DNA of 64,000 nucleotides from Pandoraea vervacti (GCF_000934605.2 NZ_CP010897.2:5332001-5396000), one strand, 5' to 3'; positions 1-8,740 are shown, counted from the first letter of the stretch. The notes: generated by a model not told the origin, from the sequence alone. A program made the numbers and translations.

Positions 1-650
1 AGGATGTTCTCCTTCTTGAGGCCGAGGTTCACCAGCAGGTCGAGACAGGCGATCGCGGCCGCGCCGGCGCCCGAGCAAACCAGCTTGACCTTGCCGATGT
101 CCTTGCCCACGACCTTCAGGCCGTTGAGGATCGCGGCCGAAGCGATGATGGCAGTGCCGTGCTGATCGTCGTGGAAGACCGGAATCTTCATGCGCTCACG
201 CAGCTTCTTCTCGATGTAGAAGCACTCCGGCGCCTTGATGTCTTCGAGGTTGATCCCCCCCAGCGTCGGCTCGAGCATGGCAATGGCTTCGACCAGCTTG
301 TCCGGGTCGTGCTCGGCGAGTTCGATGTCGAACACGTCGATACCGGCGAACTTCTTGAACAGGCAGCCCTTGCCTTCCATGACCGGCTTGGCGGCGAGCG
401 GGCCGATATTGCCCAGACCCAGCACGGCGGTGCCGTTGGTAATCACACCGACGAGGTTGCTGCGCGACGTGTAACGGTTGGCGGCGAGGGGGTCTTCCGC
501 GATGGCTTCGCAGGCGTAGGCCACGCCGGGGGAGTAAGCCAGGGACAGATCGATCTGGTTCGACAGCGGCTTGGTCGGCGTGACCGAGATTTTGCCCGGA
601 CGCGGATTCTCGTGGTACGCCAGGGCGCTTTGCTTCAGTTGTTCATCCAT
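1..650 (-). CDS. maeB: NADP-dependent malic enzyme, N-terminal part (cut by window edge)
   Basis: Malic enzyme oxidatively decarboxylates malate to pyruvate in the cytoplasm, yielding NAD(P)H. Only the first 216 residues lie in the window; the gene runs off the left edge. Visible are the catalytic Tyr39 in LAYSPGVAYACEAI, the GLGNIG loop (78-83), the metal-binding segments EDIKAPECF (136-144) and PVFHDDQHGTA (157-167), and the start of the Rossmann domain with GAGAAAIAC (194-202). The start ATG at 650 matches the family N-terminus. Full-length MaeB proteins usually carry a C-terminal phosphotransacetylase-like domain, which would lie outside. NADP preference is inferred from the family and not read from residues here. 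Confidence 0.93.
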   Translation of the reverse strand, partial: MDEQLKQSALAYHENPRPGKISVTPTKPLSNQIDLSLAYSPGVAYACEAIAEDPLAANRYTSRSNLVGVITNGTAVLGLGNIGPLAAKPVMEGKGCLFKKFAGIDVFDIELAEHDPDKLVEAIAMLEPTLGGINLEDIKAPECFYIEKKLRERMKIPVFHDDQHGTAIIASAAILNGLKVVGKDIGKVKLVCSGAGAAAIACLDLLVNLGLKKENI

Positions 651-1034
651 TTTCAATACCTGAGGGCGACGACCGGGCCCTGCCGCATGCGGGCAGCGAG
701 TGGGCTCGACCGTCTTTTGACGGATCACGGCGGGGGGGAAGAGCCAACCGGAGGGATTCGACGATTGTGTCGTCGACGGGGTTCTTCTCATCGCGATGGC
801 GTGATGACCATCGCTCCCCGATCCTGGAAATCGCGCTCGCGCGCGTCGGACCGTGGGACTTGCGGTGGCCGGTGCGCACCGCAGGACGCAAAGTGTACAC
901 CTTGCGATGAAACCTTGATGCCGCAGGCGCGGGCGGCGGGCAGCGTGCTCGCCGCCCTGGCTTTCACCTGCCTGTCGCCGATCTGTCGCCTGCCCGCCGC
1001 CTGCCTACGCGTGCAGCGCAATACGAAATTCGCC
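651..1034. other. 384-base gap between maeB and MFS gene
   Basis: No convincing gene. It must hold the maeB promoter (reading to the left) and the end of the MFS transcript. Two small perfect hairpins can be seen, CCGTC-TTTT-GACGG at 710-723 and GCGATGG-N8-CCATCGC at 793-814. Neither has a T-run, so I do not call them terminators. Overlapping reading frames here are long on both strands only because of high GC. Confidence 0.5.
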
Positions 1035-2291
1035 TTACCGCAGCGCCTCGCCGCGACGCTCCGGAATCAGGAACAGCGTCGCCAGAATGTCGAGCACGTA
1101 GATACCGGCGAGGAACACGAGCGCGATCTTGAACGAGAACGCCGCGGCCAGCGCCCCCACCGTCAGCGGCCCGAACCCGCCGACCGCGCGTCCAATGTTG
1201 AACAGCACGTTTTGCGCCGTTGCACGCGCTGCCGTCGGATACAGTTCGGAGATCAGTGCGCCATAGCCGCCGATCATGCCGTTCACGAACATGCCCATGA
1301 CCGCGCCGCCGACGAGCAGCGAGAACTGCGACTGAAGTTGCGCGTAGACGAATACCATCACGACGGCGCCGATCTGATAGCCGATGAATGTCGGACGACG
1401 TCCGAAACGGTCCGCCAGACGACCGAAGAGCCAGATGCCAAATGCCATGCCGAGCACCGTCACCGCCGTCCACAAGGCCGACTTGGTGAGCGAGTAGCCG
1501 AACGTCTTCGACAGATACGAGGGCATCCAGATCATCAGGCCGTAGTAACCGAAGTTCTGCACCGAGCACAGAATCGCCACACCGAGGCTCGCGCGCGTGG
1601 TCGCGCAATCCTTGACGAGCAGCTTGAGCGGCGCGTGCTCGCGCGGTTGCTGCTGTTGCGCGAGAAACATCTCGGGCTCGCCGAGGGTGCGGCGCATGAC
1701 GAACGACACGACGGCGGGCAGCAGGCCCACGGCGAACATGCCGCGCCAGCCGATCACCGGGAGCAGCAACGGGGTGAGCAGCGCGGCGGCGAGCACCCCG
1801 GCCTGCCAGCCGAGCCCCACGAACGACGATGCCCGTGCACGACGCTCCGGTGCGCAGGCTTCAGCGGCGAGCGCCATGCCGATGCCGAACTCCCCGCCCA
1901 GGCCGATACCGGCAATCGTCCGGTAGGCGAGCAGATCCCAGTAGCCTTGCGCCAGCGAGCACAGGCCGGTGAAGACTGCGAACAACAGAATGGTCCACGA
2001 GAGCACGCGCACGCGGCCGTAGCGGTCCGAGAGCATGCCGAAGACGATGCCGCCGATGACCGCGCCAATGAGCGTCCAGGTCACGAGCGCACCCGATTGC
2101 GCGCTGGAGAGGGCCAGATCGGCGGCGATGGCCGGCAGGATGAACCCCAGGATCAGCAGGTCGAAGCCATCCATGGCGTAACCGATGGCCGAAGCCCAGA
2201 GGGCGCGATTGGCATAAGCACTGTCGTGCTTCGTCGCGGCGGCAGCGGAAGCGCCCGGCGTGGCATGGGAAGGCGAGGAGTCGTGAGGCAT
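1035..2291 (-). CDS. MFS transporter, aromatic acid:H+ symporter (AHS) type
   Basis: A 418-residue major facilitator with about 12 membrane segments, the usual length for the metabolite:H+ symporter branch. The cytoplasmic loop-2 signature GMLSDRYGRVRV (near residues 84-95) and its repeat in the second half (GRLADRFGRRP, near residue 280) are visible. So is DGFDLLILGF in helix 1, typical of PcaK/BenK-like carriers of aromatic or short organic acids. The N-terminal 25 residues are Ser/Ala-rich and cytoplasmic. It stands alone on the minus strand, divergent from pyrE, with no catabolic gene beside it, so its substrate cannot be told from context. Other possibilities are a sialate- or shikimate-type carrier. 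Confidence 0.85.
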   Translation of the reverse strand: MPHDSSPSHATPGASAAAATKHDSAYANRALWASAIGYAMDGFDLLILGFILPAIAADLALSSAQSGALVTWTLIGAVIGGIVFGMLSDRYGRVRVLSWTILLFAVFTGLCSLAQGYWDLLAYRTIAGIGLGGEFGIGMALAAEACAPERRARASSFVGLGWQAGVLAAALLTPLLLPVIGWRGMFAVGLLPAVVSFVMRRTLGEPEMFLAQQQQPREHAPLKLLVKDCATTRASLGVAILCSVQNFGYYGLMIWMPSYLSKTFGYSLTKSALWTAVTVLGMAFGIWLFGRLADRFGRRPTFIGYQIGAVVMVFVYAQLQSQFSLLVGGAVMGMFVNGMIGGYGALISELYPTAARATAQNVLFNIGRAVGGFGPLTVGALAAAFSFKIALVFLAGIYVLDILATLFLIPERRGEALR

Positions 2292-2658
2292 GATGGCGTC
2301 TGGTCGGGTCTGAATTTCGGCGAGAGTGTATGCCTGTCATAAAGGCTCGGCAACTGTCTCTTTTTTTGGACTCATCTATCGTCGTTCTTTTTTCATATGC
2401 GCGATGCGCGCACACTGCGCGTACCTCGCCATTCGAAAATATACGCTCAGTGCATAATTGCCCTCGCATTTGCTGAAACTTGTGGCATAATTCGCGTTTA
2501 AGCGCAGGCCGCTCGTTGCAAAACGCGCCGCTTGCCGCCTCAGACGGTGCCTTGCCGCAGTGAGTTGTCGTTCATTCCGGCTCGCGGCGCGCCGCTGACT
2601 CACCCATGACTCCTGGCTGCACGCCGCACGGCGGACAGCAACGCTGAGGAACCGCATC
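2292..2658. promoter_or_regulatory. Divergent promoter region between MFS gene and pyrE
   Basis: This 367-base intergenic stretch separates two divergently read genes and is clearly more AT-rich around 2330-2500. Two CATAAT boxes, 2453-2458 and 2486-2491, lie on the plus strand 33 bases apart and are candidate -10 elements for pyrE. I see no good -35 partner for either, so the exact start is open. No ORF here looks real. Confidence 0.35.
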
Positions 2659-3348
2659 ATGATTGGCATCGACCGCCAGGCGATTTCCGACATCACCGCA
2701 AAGATTCTGCTCGAAGTGGGCGCGGTGCATTTCAACGCCGAAAAGCCGTACATCTTCACTTCGGGCTGGGCCAGCCCGGTCTACACCGACTGCCGCAAGC
2801 TGATCTCGTACCCGCGCGTGCGCCGTACGCTGATGGATTTCGCAGAAGCCGTGATCATTCAGGACGTGGGTTGCGAGCAGTTCGACACGGTCGCCGGCGG
2901 TGAAACCGCGGGTATCCCGTTCGCTGCCTGGATCGCCGACAAGCTGATGCTGCCGATGCAGTACGTGCGCAAGAAGCCGAAGGGTTTTGGCCGCAATGCA
3001 CAGATCGAAGGCGATCTGCCGGAAGGCTCGCGCGTGCTGCTCGTCGAAGATCTGACGACCGACGGTCGCAGCAAGATCAACTTCTGCAAGGCGCTGCGCG
3101 AAGCCGGTGCGAACGTGAATCACGTGTTCGTGATCTTCCACTACGACATCTTCCCGGAGAGCCGTCAGGTGCTCAAGGACATCGACGTCCAACTGCACTC
3201 GCTCGCGACGTGGTGGGATGTGCTGCGTGTGGCCAAGCAGCAGAACCACTTCGACACGAAGACGCTGGACGAAGTCGAGAAATTCCTGCACGCACCGGCC
3301 GAGTGGTCGGGCGCGCACGGCGGCGCTACGTCGTTCCCGAAGGACTAA
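2659..3348 (+). CDS. pyrE: Orotate phosphoribosyltransferase
   Basis: Converts orotate and PRPP to OMP in de novo pyrimidine synthesis, in the cytoplasm. The 229-residue protein has the PRPP-binding motif VLLVEDLTTDGRS (126-138) and the flexible catalytic loop YVRKKPKGFGRNAQIEG (102-118) with its lysines. The N-terminal FTSGWASPVYTDCRK (33-47) binds orotate. The ATG at 2659 is preceded by GAGGA at 2646-2650. It is slightly longer than the 213-residue E. coli enzyme because of a C-terminal extension, as in other Burkholderiales. It is a single-gene unit closed by an intrinsic terminator at 3415-3436. Confidence 0.96.
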   Translation: MIGIDRQAISDITAKILLEVGAVHFNAEKPYIFTSGWASPVYTDCRKLISYPRVRRTLMDFAEAVIIQDVGCEQFDTVAGGETAGIPFAAWIADKLMLPMQYVRKKPKGFGRNAQIEGDLPEGSRVLLVEDLTTDGRSKINFCKALREAGANVNHVFVIFHYDIFPESRQVLKDIDVQLHSLATWWDVLRVAKQQNHFDTKTLDEVEKFLHAPAEWSGAHGGATSFPKD

Positions 3349-3414
3349 GTCCCTTGGCCATGCCAGTGGCAACGCGCGCAGTATTCGCTTGAGAGGCGAG
3401 GACGGTCAGCCCCC

Positions 3415-3436
3415 AAAACGGCTGGCCGTTTTTTTT
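3415..3436 (+). terminator. Intrinsic terminator after pyrE
   Basis: Perfect 7-base stem AAAACGG (3415-3421) with CCGTTTT (3426-3432), a 4-base loop, and a run of T to 3436. It sits 67 bases behind the pyrE stop on the same strand. Confidence 0.85.
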
Positions 3437-3438
3437 AT

Positions 3439-3490
3439 TGCGGGCTGGCTTTTTTTGTTGCGGGCTGGCCGCTCTCTTTGCGGGCTGGCC
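3439..3490. repeat. Three 20-base-spaced GCGGGCTGGC repeats upstream of crcB
   Basis: The core TGCGGGCTGGC occurs at 3439, 3459 and 3479, exactly 20 bases apart, separated by T-rich spacers. It lies between the pyrE terminator and the crcB ribosome binding site. The GGCTGGCC in the pyrE terminator resembles the core, so the array may have grown from that sequence. The function is unknown. Confidence 0.7.
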
Positions 3491-3531
3491 ATTTACCTGA
3501 TCTCCGATTTCGGAACGCACGGGAGGACCCC

Positions 3532-3930
3532 ATGCTGGCTTCGGTCGTCGCCATCAGCGTCGGCGCTGCGCTCGGCGCGCTGCTGCGCTGGGCGCTGAGC
3601 GTACAGCTCAACACCATTCTGCCGACACTGCCCCTGGGCACCCTCACCGCCAACCTCGGCGGCGGCTATCTCATCGGCGTGGCCGTCGCGCTGTTCAGTC
3701 ACATCCCGTCGATACCGGTCGAGTGGCGACTGTTCATCGTCACCGGCTTTCTCGGTGGCCTCACCACCTTCTCCACGTTTTCGGCGGAAGTCACGACATT
3801 GCTGCGCGAAGGCCAGATCGGGTGGGCCTCGCTGATCGTCGTGGTTCACGTAGGGGGTTCGCTCATCATGACGCTCCTCGGCATCGCCACCGCCACGTGG
3901 CTCGTGCAATGGTTGCGCCCAGCCCTCTGA
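3532..3930 (+). CDS. crcB: Fluoride ion channel CrcB/Fluc
   Basis: A 132-residue inner membrane protein with four predicted helices. The Fluc family works as dual-topology dimers that export fluoride. The hallmark GGLTTFSTFSAE (75-86) and the conserved Asn41 in TLTANLGGGYLIG are present. I chose the ATG at 3532 over the in-frame upstream start at 3478 because GGGAGGA (3521-3527) precedes it and because it gives the family's usual N-terminus. No fluoride riboswitch is visible in the short leader, which instead holds the 20-base repeats. It appears monocistronic. Confidence 0.93.
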   Translation: MLASVVAISVGAALGALLRWALSVQLNTILPTLPLGTLTANLGGGYLIGVAVALFSHIPSIPVEWRLFIVTGFLGGLTTFSTFSAEVTTLLREGQIGWASLIVVVHVGGSLIMTLLGIATATWLVQWLRPAL

Positions 3931-3986
3931 TACCGGCACGTCACGGCCACGGCTAGCCACGCCGGGCGAGAACTACGGCGCCGGAT

Positions 3987-4853
3987 TCAGGCAAGCAGCA
4001 TCACGAGCTTCACATCGTCATGTCCCGAGAGTCGGAACGTCACCTGGGCGAAGTCGATGTCGCCGCGCTCGGGATGATGGAATCCGCGCCGTCCGCCTTC
4101 ACGCTCGACGACATCCTGCTGCGACCACAGCGACGCGAATACCGGACTCTCGCGTTGTAACGCGTCGGTGAGCGCACGCACGGGCGTATCGTCCAGATAG
4201 GCGCTGCACTCGGCACGAAACTCGGCGACAACGCGTCGGGCGCGACGCTCCCAATCCTGAATCAACGCCCGCGCACCGGCGTCGAGGAAGATGTAGCGCA
4301 ACAGGTTCTTCGTGCCCGTGGTCCCCGATGCGGGTGGCACATCGAGCCAGCCACGAAAGAGGTCGGCGGCAGCCTCGTTCCACGCGAGCACGTCCCAACA
4401 GCGGTCGAGCGCATAGGCCGGCGCCGCCACCGCCGCGACAGCGGCCTGCACCTGTGCCGTCGCATGATGCGGCAGCGGTTCGGCGCCGCGCCCCGGATCG
4501 CGCTTTCCTGCGAGATCGAACAGATACGCCCGCTCGGCACGGGACAACCGCAGCGCACCGGCCACGGCCGCCAGCGCGCCTGCCGAAATCGACACCTCTC
4601 GCGCCTGTTCGATCCACGTGTACCAGGTCGACGACAGACCGCACAGCTGCGCGACTTCCTCGCGACGCAGTCCCGGCGTACGGCGTCGGCCCATCGGCGG
4701 CAGACCAACGGCCGCAGGTGTCAGACGCTCACGGTGCGCCCGCAGAAAGTCCCCAAGCGCGCGACGCTGACGAGCGTCGTCGGCCTGCGACGAATGGGTC
4801 GGCGCCGCCTCATTCGGTGTCGGGACAGGCGAGGGCATGGGGGTAGTTTTCAT
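3987..4853 (-). CDS. XRE-family regulator with MmyB-like ligand-binding domain
   Basis: A 288-residue predicted DNA-binding protein. Residues about 30-95 form a Cro/C1-type helix-turn-helix with the characteristic RTPGLRREEVAQLCGLS, followed by WYTWIEQ. The rest matches the MmyB-like domain, with its typical DVLAWNEAAADLF and later NLLRYIFLD. Members often repress a divergent oxidoreductase or methyltransferase gene. Here the neighbour read the other way is a methyltransferase that starts only 135 bases away, so regulation of that gene is a reasonable inference. The start at 4853 was chosen for the family-length N-terminus; an ATG at 4838 would give a protein five residues shorter, and more distal starts add an unlikely basic extension. 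Confidence 0.82.
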   Translation of the reverse strand: MKTTPMPSPVPTPNEAAPTHSSQADDARQRRALGDFLRAHRERLTPAAVGLPPMGRRRTPGLRREEVAQLCGLSSTWYTWIEQAREVSISAGALAAVAGALRLSRAERAYLFDLAGKRDPGRGAEPLPHHATAQVQAAVAAVAAPAYALDRCWDVLAWNEAAADLFRGWLDVPPASGTTGTKNLLRYIFLDAGARALIQDWERRARRVVAEFRAECSAYLDDTPVRALTDALQRESPVFASLWSQQDVVEREGGRRGFHHPERGDIDFAQVTFRLSGHDDVKLVMLLA

Positions 4854-4988
4854 ACCAGGATAAATAGGCAACTTGTACCGGTATCGACGAGCCATTATCG
4901 TGAGAGCCATCGATGTCGCGCAAGTCCCCGCCGACATAAACTCAATCTGCAAGCGCGAGTCCTTGCGCTACGAACGAAGGAGACACCC

Positions 4989-5804
4989 GTGAGCGATCAC
5001 CAGCGCACTGCATCCGCCCCAGCCCCCACCGCCCAAGATGCCCGTCATTCTCATAACGCCGTCGTCACCGGCCAGTTCGGTCCGCAGGCGTCGGCGTATC
5101 TGACGAGCGCCAACCACGCACAGGGCGCCGATCTTGAGCAACTTGCGACGATCGCCCGCACGTACCCCGATGCGCAAGTGCTCGATCTCGGTTGCGGCGC
5201 CGGTCACGTGAGCTTCTTTACCGCACCGCACGTCGCCCGTGTCGTCGCCTACGACCTTTCCGCCGACATGCTCGGCGTGGTGGCCGGCGAAGCCGCCAAG
5301 CGTGGCCTGGCAAACATCGACACGCAACTGGGCGCCGCCGAATCGCTGCCGTTCGACAGGGCCACATTCGATCTCGTCTTCAGCCGTTACAGCGCCCACC
5401 ATTGGTCGGACGTCGGCGCTGCGCTGCGCGAAATGCGCCGCGTGCTCAAACCGGGCGGGCGTGTCGTGATCTGCGATGTCGCCTCCACCGGGCAGCCGTT
5501 GTTCGATACGTATCTCCAGGCCGTCGAAGTGCTGCGCGACACGTCGCACGTGCGCGATTACTCGAATGGCGAATGGCTGACGATGGCGGCGAATGCAGGG
5601 TTCTCAGTGGCGTCGCTCACGCCGCGCACCCTCGAACTCGACTTCAAGACATGGACGACGCGCATGCGCACGCCCGAGCCGATGCAGGTCGCCATCCGCG
5701 CATTGCAAACGGCCATGGCGGACAGTGTTCGCGAACACTTCCGGATTCAGGAGGACGGCTCGTTCACGCTCGACACGATGACGCTCGAACTGATTGCGGG
5801 TTGA
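4989..5804 (+). CDS. Class I SAM-dependent methyltransferase (UbiE/Methyltransf_11 type)
   Basis: A 271-residue cytoplasmic methyltransferase. Motif I is VLDLGCGAGHVSFF (64-77), followed by the acidic motif II in VVAYDLS (85-91), LPFDRATFDLVFS (motif III region) and LREMRRVLKPGGRVVICDV. The acceptor is not evident; the family includes UbiE-like C-methylases and small-molecule enzymes. The start is the GTG at 4989, which has AAGGAGA (4976-4982) just upstream; the long in-frame extension before it lies over the divergent regulator gene and is not real. It is probably controlled by the divergent MmyB-like regulator. Confidence 0.85.
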   Translation: MSDHQRTASAPAPTAQDARHSHNAVVTGQFGPQASAYLTSANHAQGADLEQLATIARTYPDAQVLDLGCGAGHVSFFTAPHVARVVAYDLSADMLGVVAGEAAKRGLANIDTQLGAAESLPFDRATFDLVFSRYSAHHWSDVGAALREMRRVLKPGGRVVICDVASTGQPLFDTYLQAVEVLRDTSHVRDYSNGEWLTMAANAGFSVASLTPRTLELDFKTWTTRMRTPEPMQVAIRALQTAMADSVREHFRIQEDGSFTLDTMTLELIAG

Positions 5805-5836
5805 TTCCCGTCCCCCTGGGAAAACCTGCGCGCGGC

Positions 5837-5891
5837 AAAAAAAGGGCGTTACCTGAACATGACGGGCGAGGTCGGTTCAGGTAACGCCCTT
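5837..5891 (-). terminator. Strong intrinsic terminator after the parvulin gene
   Basis: Perfect 17-base inverted repeat, 5842-5858 with 5875-5891, with a 16-base loop. On the minus strand the stem is followed by seven T (5837-5843 read in reverse), so it ends the leftward PpiC transcript. It also separates that gene from the methyltransferase converging on it. Confidence 0.9.
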
Positions 5892-5909
5892 CCTGTATCG
5901 ACAGCACGC

Positions 5910-6665
5910 TTATTGCACGCGTGTCGGTCCTGCGCTGTCGTTCGCGCCGCTGATCTCGGCGGCGTCGGCGAGCAACGCGACATAGTGACGCAACGCCCTT
6001 GCACGCGCCTGTTCGTAGAGCTGCGCTGCGATCCGTTCTGCCACGCGCTCGAACGGCGGCATGCGCCCCTTTACCCGCCGCTCGATACGCACGACGTGAA
6101 ATCCGTAGCGCGTGTTCACGAGACGCGGCAGCACGCCGAGTCGGTCGCCGCAAAACAATACCAGTTCGAACTCCGGCGCGCCGCTGCCGCGTGCGAGCAT
6201 GCCCAGACTACCGCCATCGCGTGCCGACGGACAGTCGGACATCGTGCGCGCCACCGTTTCGAACGAGGACGGCTCGGCCAGCACCGCATCGAGGGCGGAC
6301 TGCGCGCGCGCCAACGTGCTCGACAGTGGCACACCGTTCGTCAACGCGAACAGGATGTGACTCGCCTGCACCTTGTCGCCGATGCGGAATTGCCCGGCGT
6401 GGTCGTGGAAATAGGCGCGACACTCGGCTTCGGTCGGACGGCGGACCTGCACGTCGCGCGTGAAGAGTGCATCGACGACGGCGTCGTCGCTCGCGGCCGC
6501 GTCATCGGACAGCAATCGCAAATCGCGCGCGCGCTGACGCAACAACTCCCGGCTCACGAGCGCATGTTGCGCTGCGGCTTGCGGATCGGCCGCGTCTCGA
6601 TGTTGATCGATCTCATCGGCGACGCGGCGTGCGTCGATGACAATCCCGTTGACCCTCAAAGACAT
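5910..6665 (-). CDS. PpiC/parvulin-type peptidyl-prolyl isomerase
   Basis: A 251-residue protein with a parvulin domain at about 100-205: QASHILFALTNG, then GGSLGMLARGSGAPEFE, then TRYGFHVVRIERR, the standard strand-loop-helix landmarks. The N-terminal part is helical like NifM/SurA chaperone arms. I see no clear signal peptide, so cytoplasmic action is likely. The ATG at 6665 follows GGTGGAG with six bases between; the GTG five codons further up overlaps that site and is less likely. The gamma-carbonic anhydrase gene lies 77 bases upstream on the same strand, and the two may be cotranscribed and end at the 5837-5891 terminator. Confidence 0.85.
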   Translation of the reverse strand: MSLRVNGIVIDARRVADEIDQHRDAADPQAAAQHALVSRELLRQRARDLRLLSDDAAASDDAVVDALFTRDVQVRRPTEAECRAYFHDHAGQFRIGDKVQASHILFALTNGVPLSSTLARAQSALDAVLAEPSSFETVARTMSDCPSARDGGSLGMLARGSGAPEFELVLFCGDRLGVLPRLVNTRYGFHVVRIERRVKGRMPPFERVAERIAAQLYEQARARALRHYVALLADAAEISGANDSAGPTRVQ

Positions 6666-6742
6666 GACGAACTCCACCAAAAACGTTCACGGCTACGGCG
6701 CTCGTGCCGCTCGCCGGGCATCGGCCGGCGAGCGTGCCATCG

Positions 6743-7303
6743 TCAGAACGCGTTCTGAATACGACGATAAGCGCGCGCGAGCTGCACGTTCGTGCGACTC
6801 ACCGATTCGGAAAATTCGCGCGCGTCGACAGTCACTTTCGGAATGGTCGCGAGATCGGTCTCGCGGCTGATGTGCGTGGTCGAGGGGATGTAAAAATTCT
6901 CGGGAATGTCGCGCCCGTCGACGACGCTGTTGTGCCGTACCACCACGCCGTCGTGAACGACGCAGTTGAACAGCACCGAGTTGAAACCGATGAAGACGTT
7001 GTTGCCGATGACACACGGTCCATGCACGATGGAGCGATGCGCGATGGACGTGTTCTCGCCGATGGAAACGCGTGCACCGTCTTTCGAATGGATCACGACC
7101 CCGTCCTGAATGTTGGAATTGGCGCCGATCACGATCGGCTCCATCTTGCCGTGCTCATCGACCTCGTCGGCGCGCAGCACCGCATAAGGTCCGATGAAGA
7201 CGTTCTCGCCGACGACGATCTGGCCGCACAAAATGGCCGTGGGATCGACAAACGAGGTCTCGTGCACCACGGGGTAATCCCCGCGCGGATTCTTTCGCAA
7301 CAT
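6743..7303 (-). CDS. Gamma-class carbonic anhydrase-like hexapeptide protein
   Basis: A 186-residue left-handed beta-helix protein made of hexapeptide turns (PTAILCG, VVIGANSNIQDG, VSIGENTSIAHR, CVIGNNVFIGF). The three zinc ligands of gamma-carbonic anhydrases appear intact as His72, His89 and His94 (VVIHSKDG and IAHRSIVHG). It probably hydrates CO2 as a trimer in the cytoplasm, though members such as CaiE and PaaY do other things. The ATG at 7303 has GGAG ten bases upstream; longer in-frame readings to 7834 run over the next gene and are not real. It is likely cotranscribed with the parvulin gene downstream. Confidence 0.82.
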   Translation of the reverse strand: MLRKNPRGDYPVVHETSFVDPTAILCGQIVVGENVFIGPYAVLRADEVDEHGKMEPIVIGANSNIQDGVVIHSKDGARVSIGENTSIAHRSIVHGPCVIGNNVFIGFNSVLFNCVVHDGVVVRHNSVVDGRDIPENFYIPSTTHISRETDLATIPKVTVDAREFSESVSRTNVQLARAYRRIQNAF

Positions 7304-7577
7304 GCTTGAGTGACTCCAGACCGCTCGCTCGTACGCCGAGCCACGACTCGGCATCGCGCAACGCGATGTCCGTGCCGATACTGGCCACGTCGGAATACGC
7401 CCTGTGGGCGAGCGGGGGAAGGGAACACGGACGGGCGCCGTGATACAGACTCTCTCCCACCGCCGCAAACGGTATATCGATGTTGTAGGCGATGGGAGAC
7501 AGAAACGCAAATGTCCGCGATGACGGTGCGAACTCCCGTTGCGTGCCGCACACACCGGTGTGCGGCGCGGGAAAAAC

Positions 7578-8531
7578 TCAGTGCGTCGGACGTGTTGCCG
7601 TCGCCTGTGAATCGTTGGCGGTGCCCGTCGGACGACCGCGCCAGTACCCGGCGAGAAGCGAGCCCGACAGGTTGTGCCAGACGGAGAAGAGCGCACCCGG
7701 CAGCGCCGCCAGCGGCGTGAAGTAGATCTTGCCGAGCGTGGCGGCCAGACCCGAGTTCTGCATGCCGACCTCGATGGCAAGCGTGCGGCAGATCGATTCG
7801 TCGAAGCCGAGCAGGCGCCCGCCCCAGTAGCCACCGAGCAGACCCAGCCCGTTGTGCAAAATCACGCCGACCATGACCAGCGGACCGACCGTCGCAATAT
7901 TGCCCTGATTCGCGCCGACCACCGCGCCGATGATGAGCACGATCGCCACCATCGACACCAGCGGAAGATAGCCCTCGATGGCGCGCACCGCGCGACCGAA
8001 GAAGTGATTGATCAGCAGACCGGCGCCGATCGGCAACGCCACGATCTGAAGAATCGACATCAGCATGCCCTCGACGTCCACCGCAATCGAGGCATCGACG
8101 TACAGGCGCGTGAGCAGCGGCGTGGCAAACACGCCGACGAGGGTCGACATAGCGCTGATCGTGACCGAAAGCGCCACGTCGCCTCGGGCGAGATAGATCA
8201 TGACGTTCGACGCCGTGCCGCTCGCTACGCTGCCCACAAGCACCATGCCCGCAGTCAGATCGGGGGGCATGTGCAGCACGCGTGCAATGATCCACGCTGC
8301 CAGCGGCATGACCAGATAGTGCAGCACCACACCCGCAACGATGGGGGCGGGACGCGTGAACACGCGCTTGAAGTCGTCGAACGTCAGCGTCACCCCCATC
8401 GCAAACATCACGACAGTGAGCAGTGCCGTGACGTGCGGGGTAATACCGGTGAAGCTGCCCGGCGAGAAGAAAGCGAAGACGGACAGCAGTGCTGCCCAAA
8501 GGGGGAATAACCGGGTAACTCGGGCGATCAT
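7578..8531 (-). CDS. Bile acid:sodium symporter (BASS/SBF) family transporter
   Basis: A 317-residue membrane protein with about ten helices. SBF features include TALLTVVMFAMGVTLTFDDF near residues 35-55, the discontinuous-helix motif GSVASGTASNVMIYLARGD near 100-118, and EVGMQNSGLAATLG near 250. Bacterial members carry bile acids, pantothenate (PanS) or other organic anions with Na+; the substrate here is unknown. The C-terminal 20 residues are hydrophilic. It is separated from rhlE upstream by 209 bases that hold two inverted repeats, suggesting its own promoter. Confidence 0.87.
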   Translation of the reverse strand: MIARVTRLFPLWAALLSVFAFFSPGSFTGITPHVTALLTVVMFAMGVTLTFDDFKRVFTRPAPIVAGVVLHYLVMPLAAWIIARVLHMPPDLTAGMVLVGSVASGTASNVMIYLARGDVALSVTISAMSTLVGVFATPLLTRLYVDASIAVDVEGMLMSILQIVALPIGAGLLINHFFGRAVRAIEGYLPLVSMVAIVLIIGAVVGANQGNIATVGPLVMVGVILHNGLGLLGGYWGGRLLGFDESICRTLAIEVGMQNSGLAATLGKIYFTPLAALPGALFSVWHNLSGSLLAGYWRGRPTGTANDSQATATRPTH

Positions 8532-8542
8532 GAGAATCTCGG

Positions 8543-8596
8543 GCGCAAAAAGTTAATATTTTACTTATTTTGCGCTGACCGCCCGTGCGGGCGGTC
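8543..8596 (-). promoter_or_regulatory. AT-rich inverted repeat and hairpin upstream of the BASS gene
   Basis: Two dyads lie end to end. GCGCAAAA (8543-8550) pairs with TTTTGCGC (8568-8575) around an AT-rich centre, and GACCGCCC (8577-8584) pairs perfectly with GGGCGGTC (8589-8596) around a 4-base loop. The GC hairpin could end the rhlE transcript, although it lacks a T-run. The AT-rich one sits 12 bases before the BASS start codon and could be an operator or promoter site. Confidence 0.4.
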
Positions 8597-8740
8597 TCCG
8601 AGGCATTCCCGGGGGCGGGCGAATGCGACGCACAGCCGGCTGTACGAAGTCGCTTCGCCGCTTCCCTCAGTCCCATGCCGCCGCTCAAATTCATTGGAAT
8701 ATTGAGCGGCGCGCACATCGTCGACTCCTTGACGAAGCGC

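Noticed and set aside
159..2342. A 727-residue plus-strand open frame covering maeB and the MFS gene
   Set aside because: It runs antisense across two clear genes and has the composition of a reverse-frame artefact.
3437..3531. Fluoride riboswitch before crcB
   Set aside because: The leader has no recognisable pseudoknot pairing or conserved fluoride motif core; it consists mainly of the 20-base repeats.
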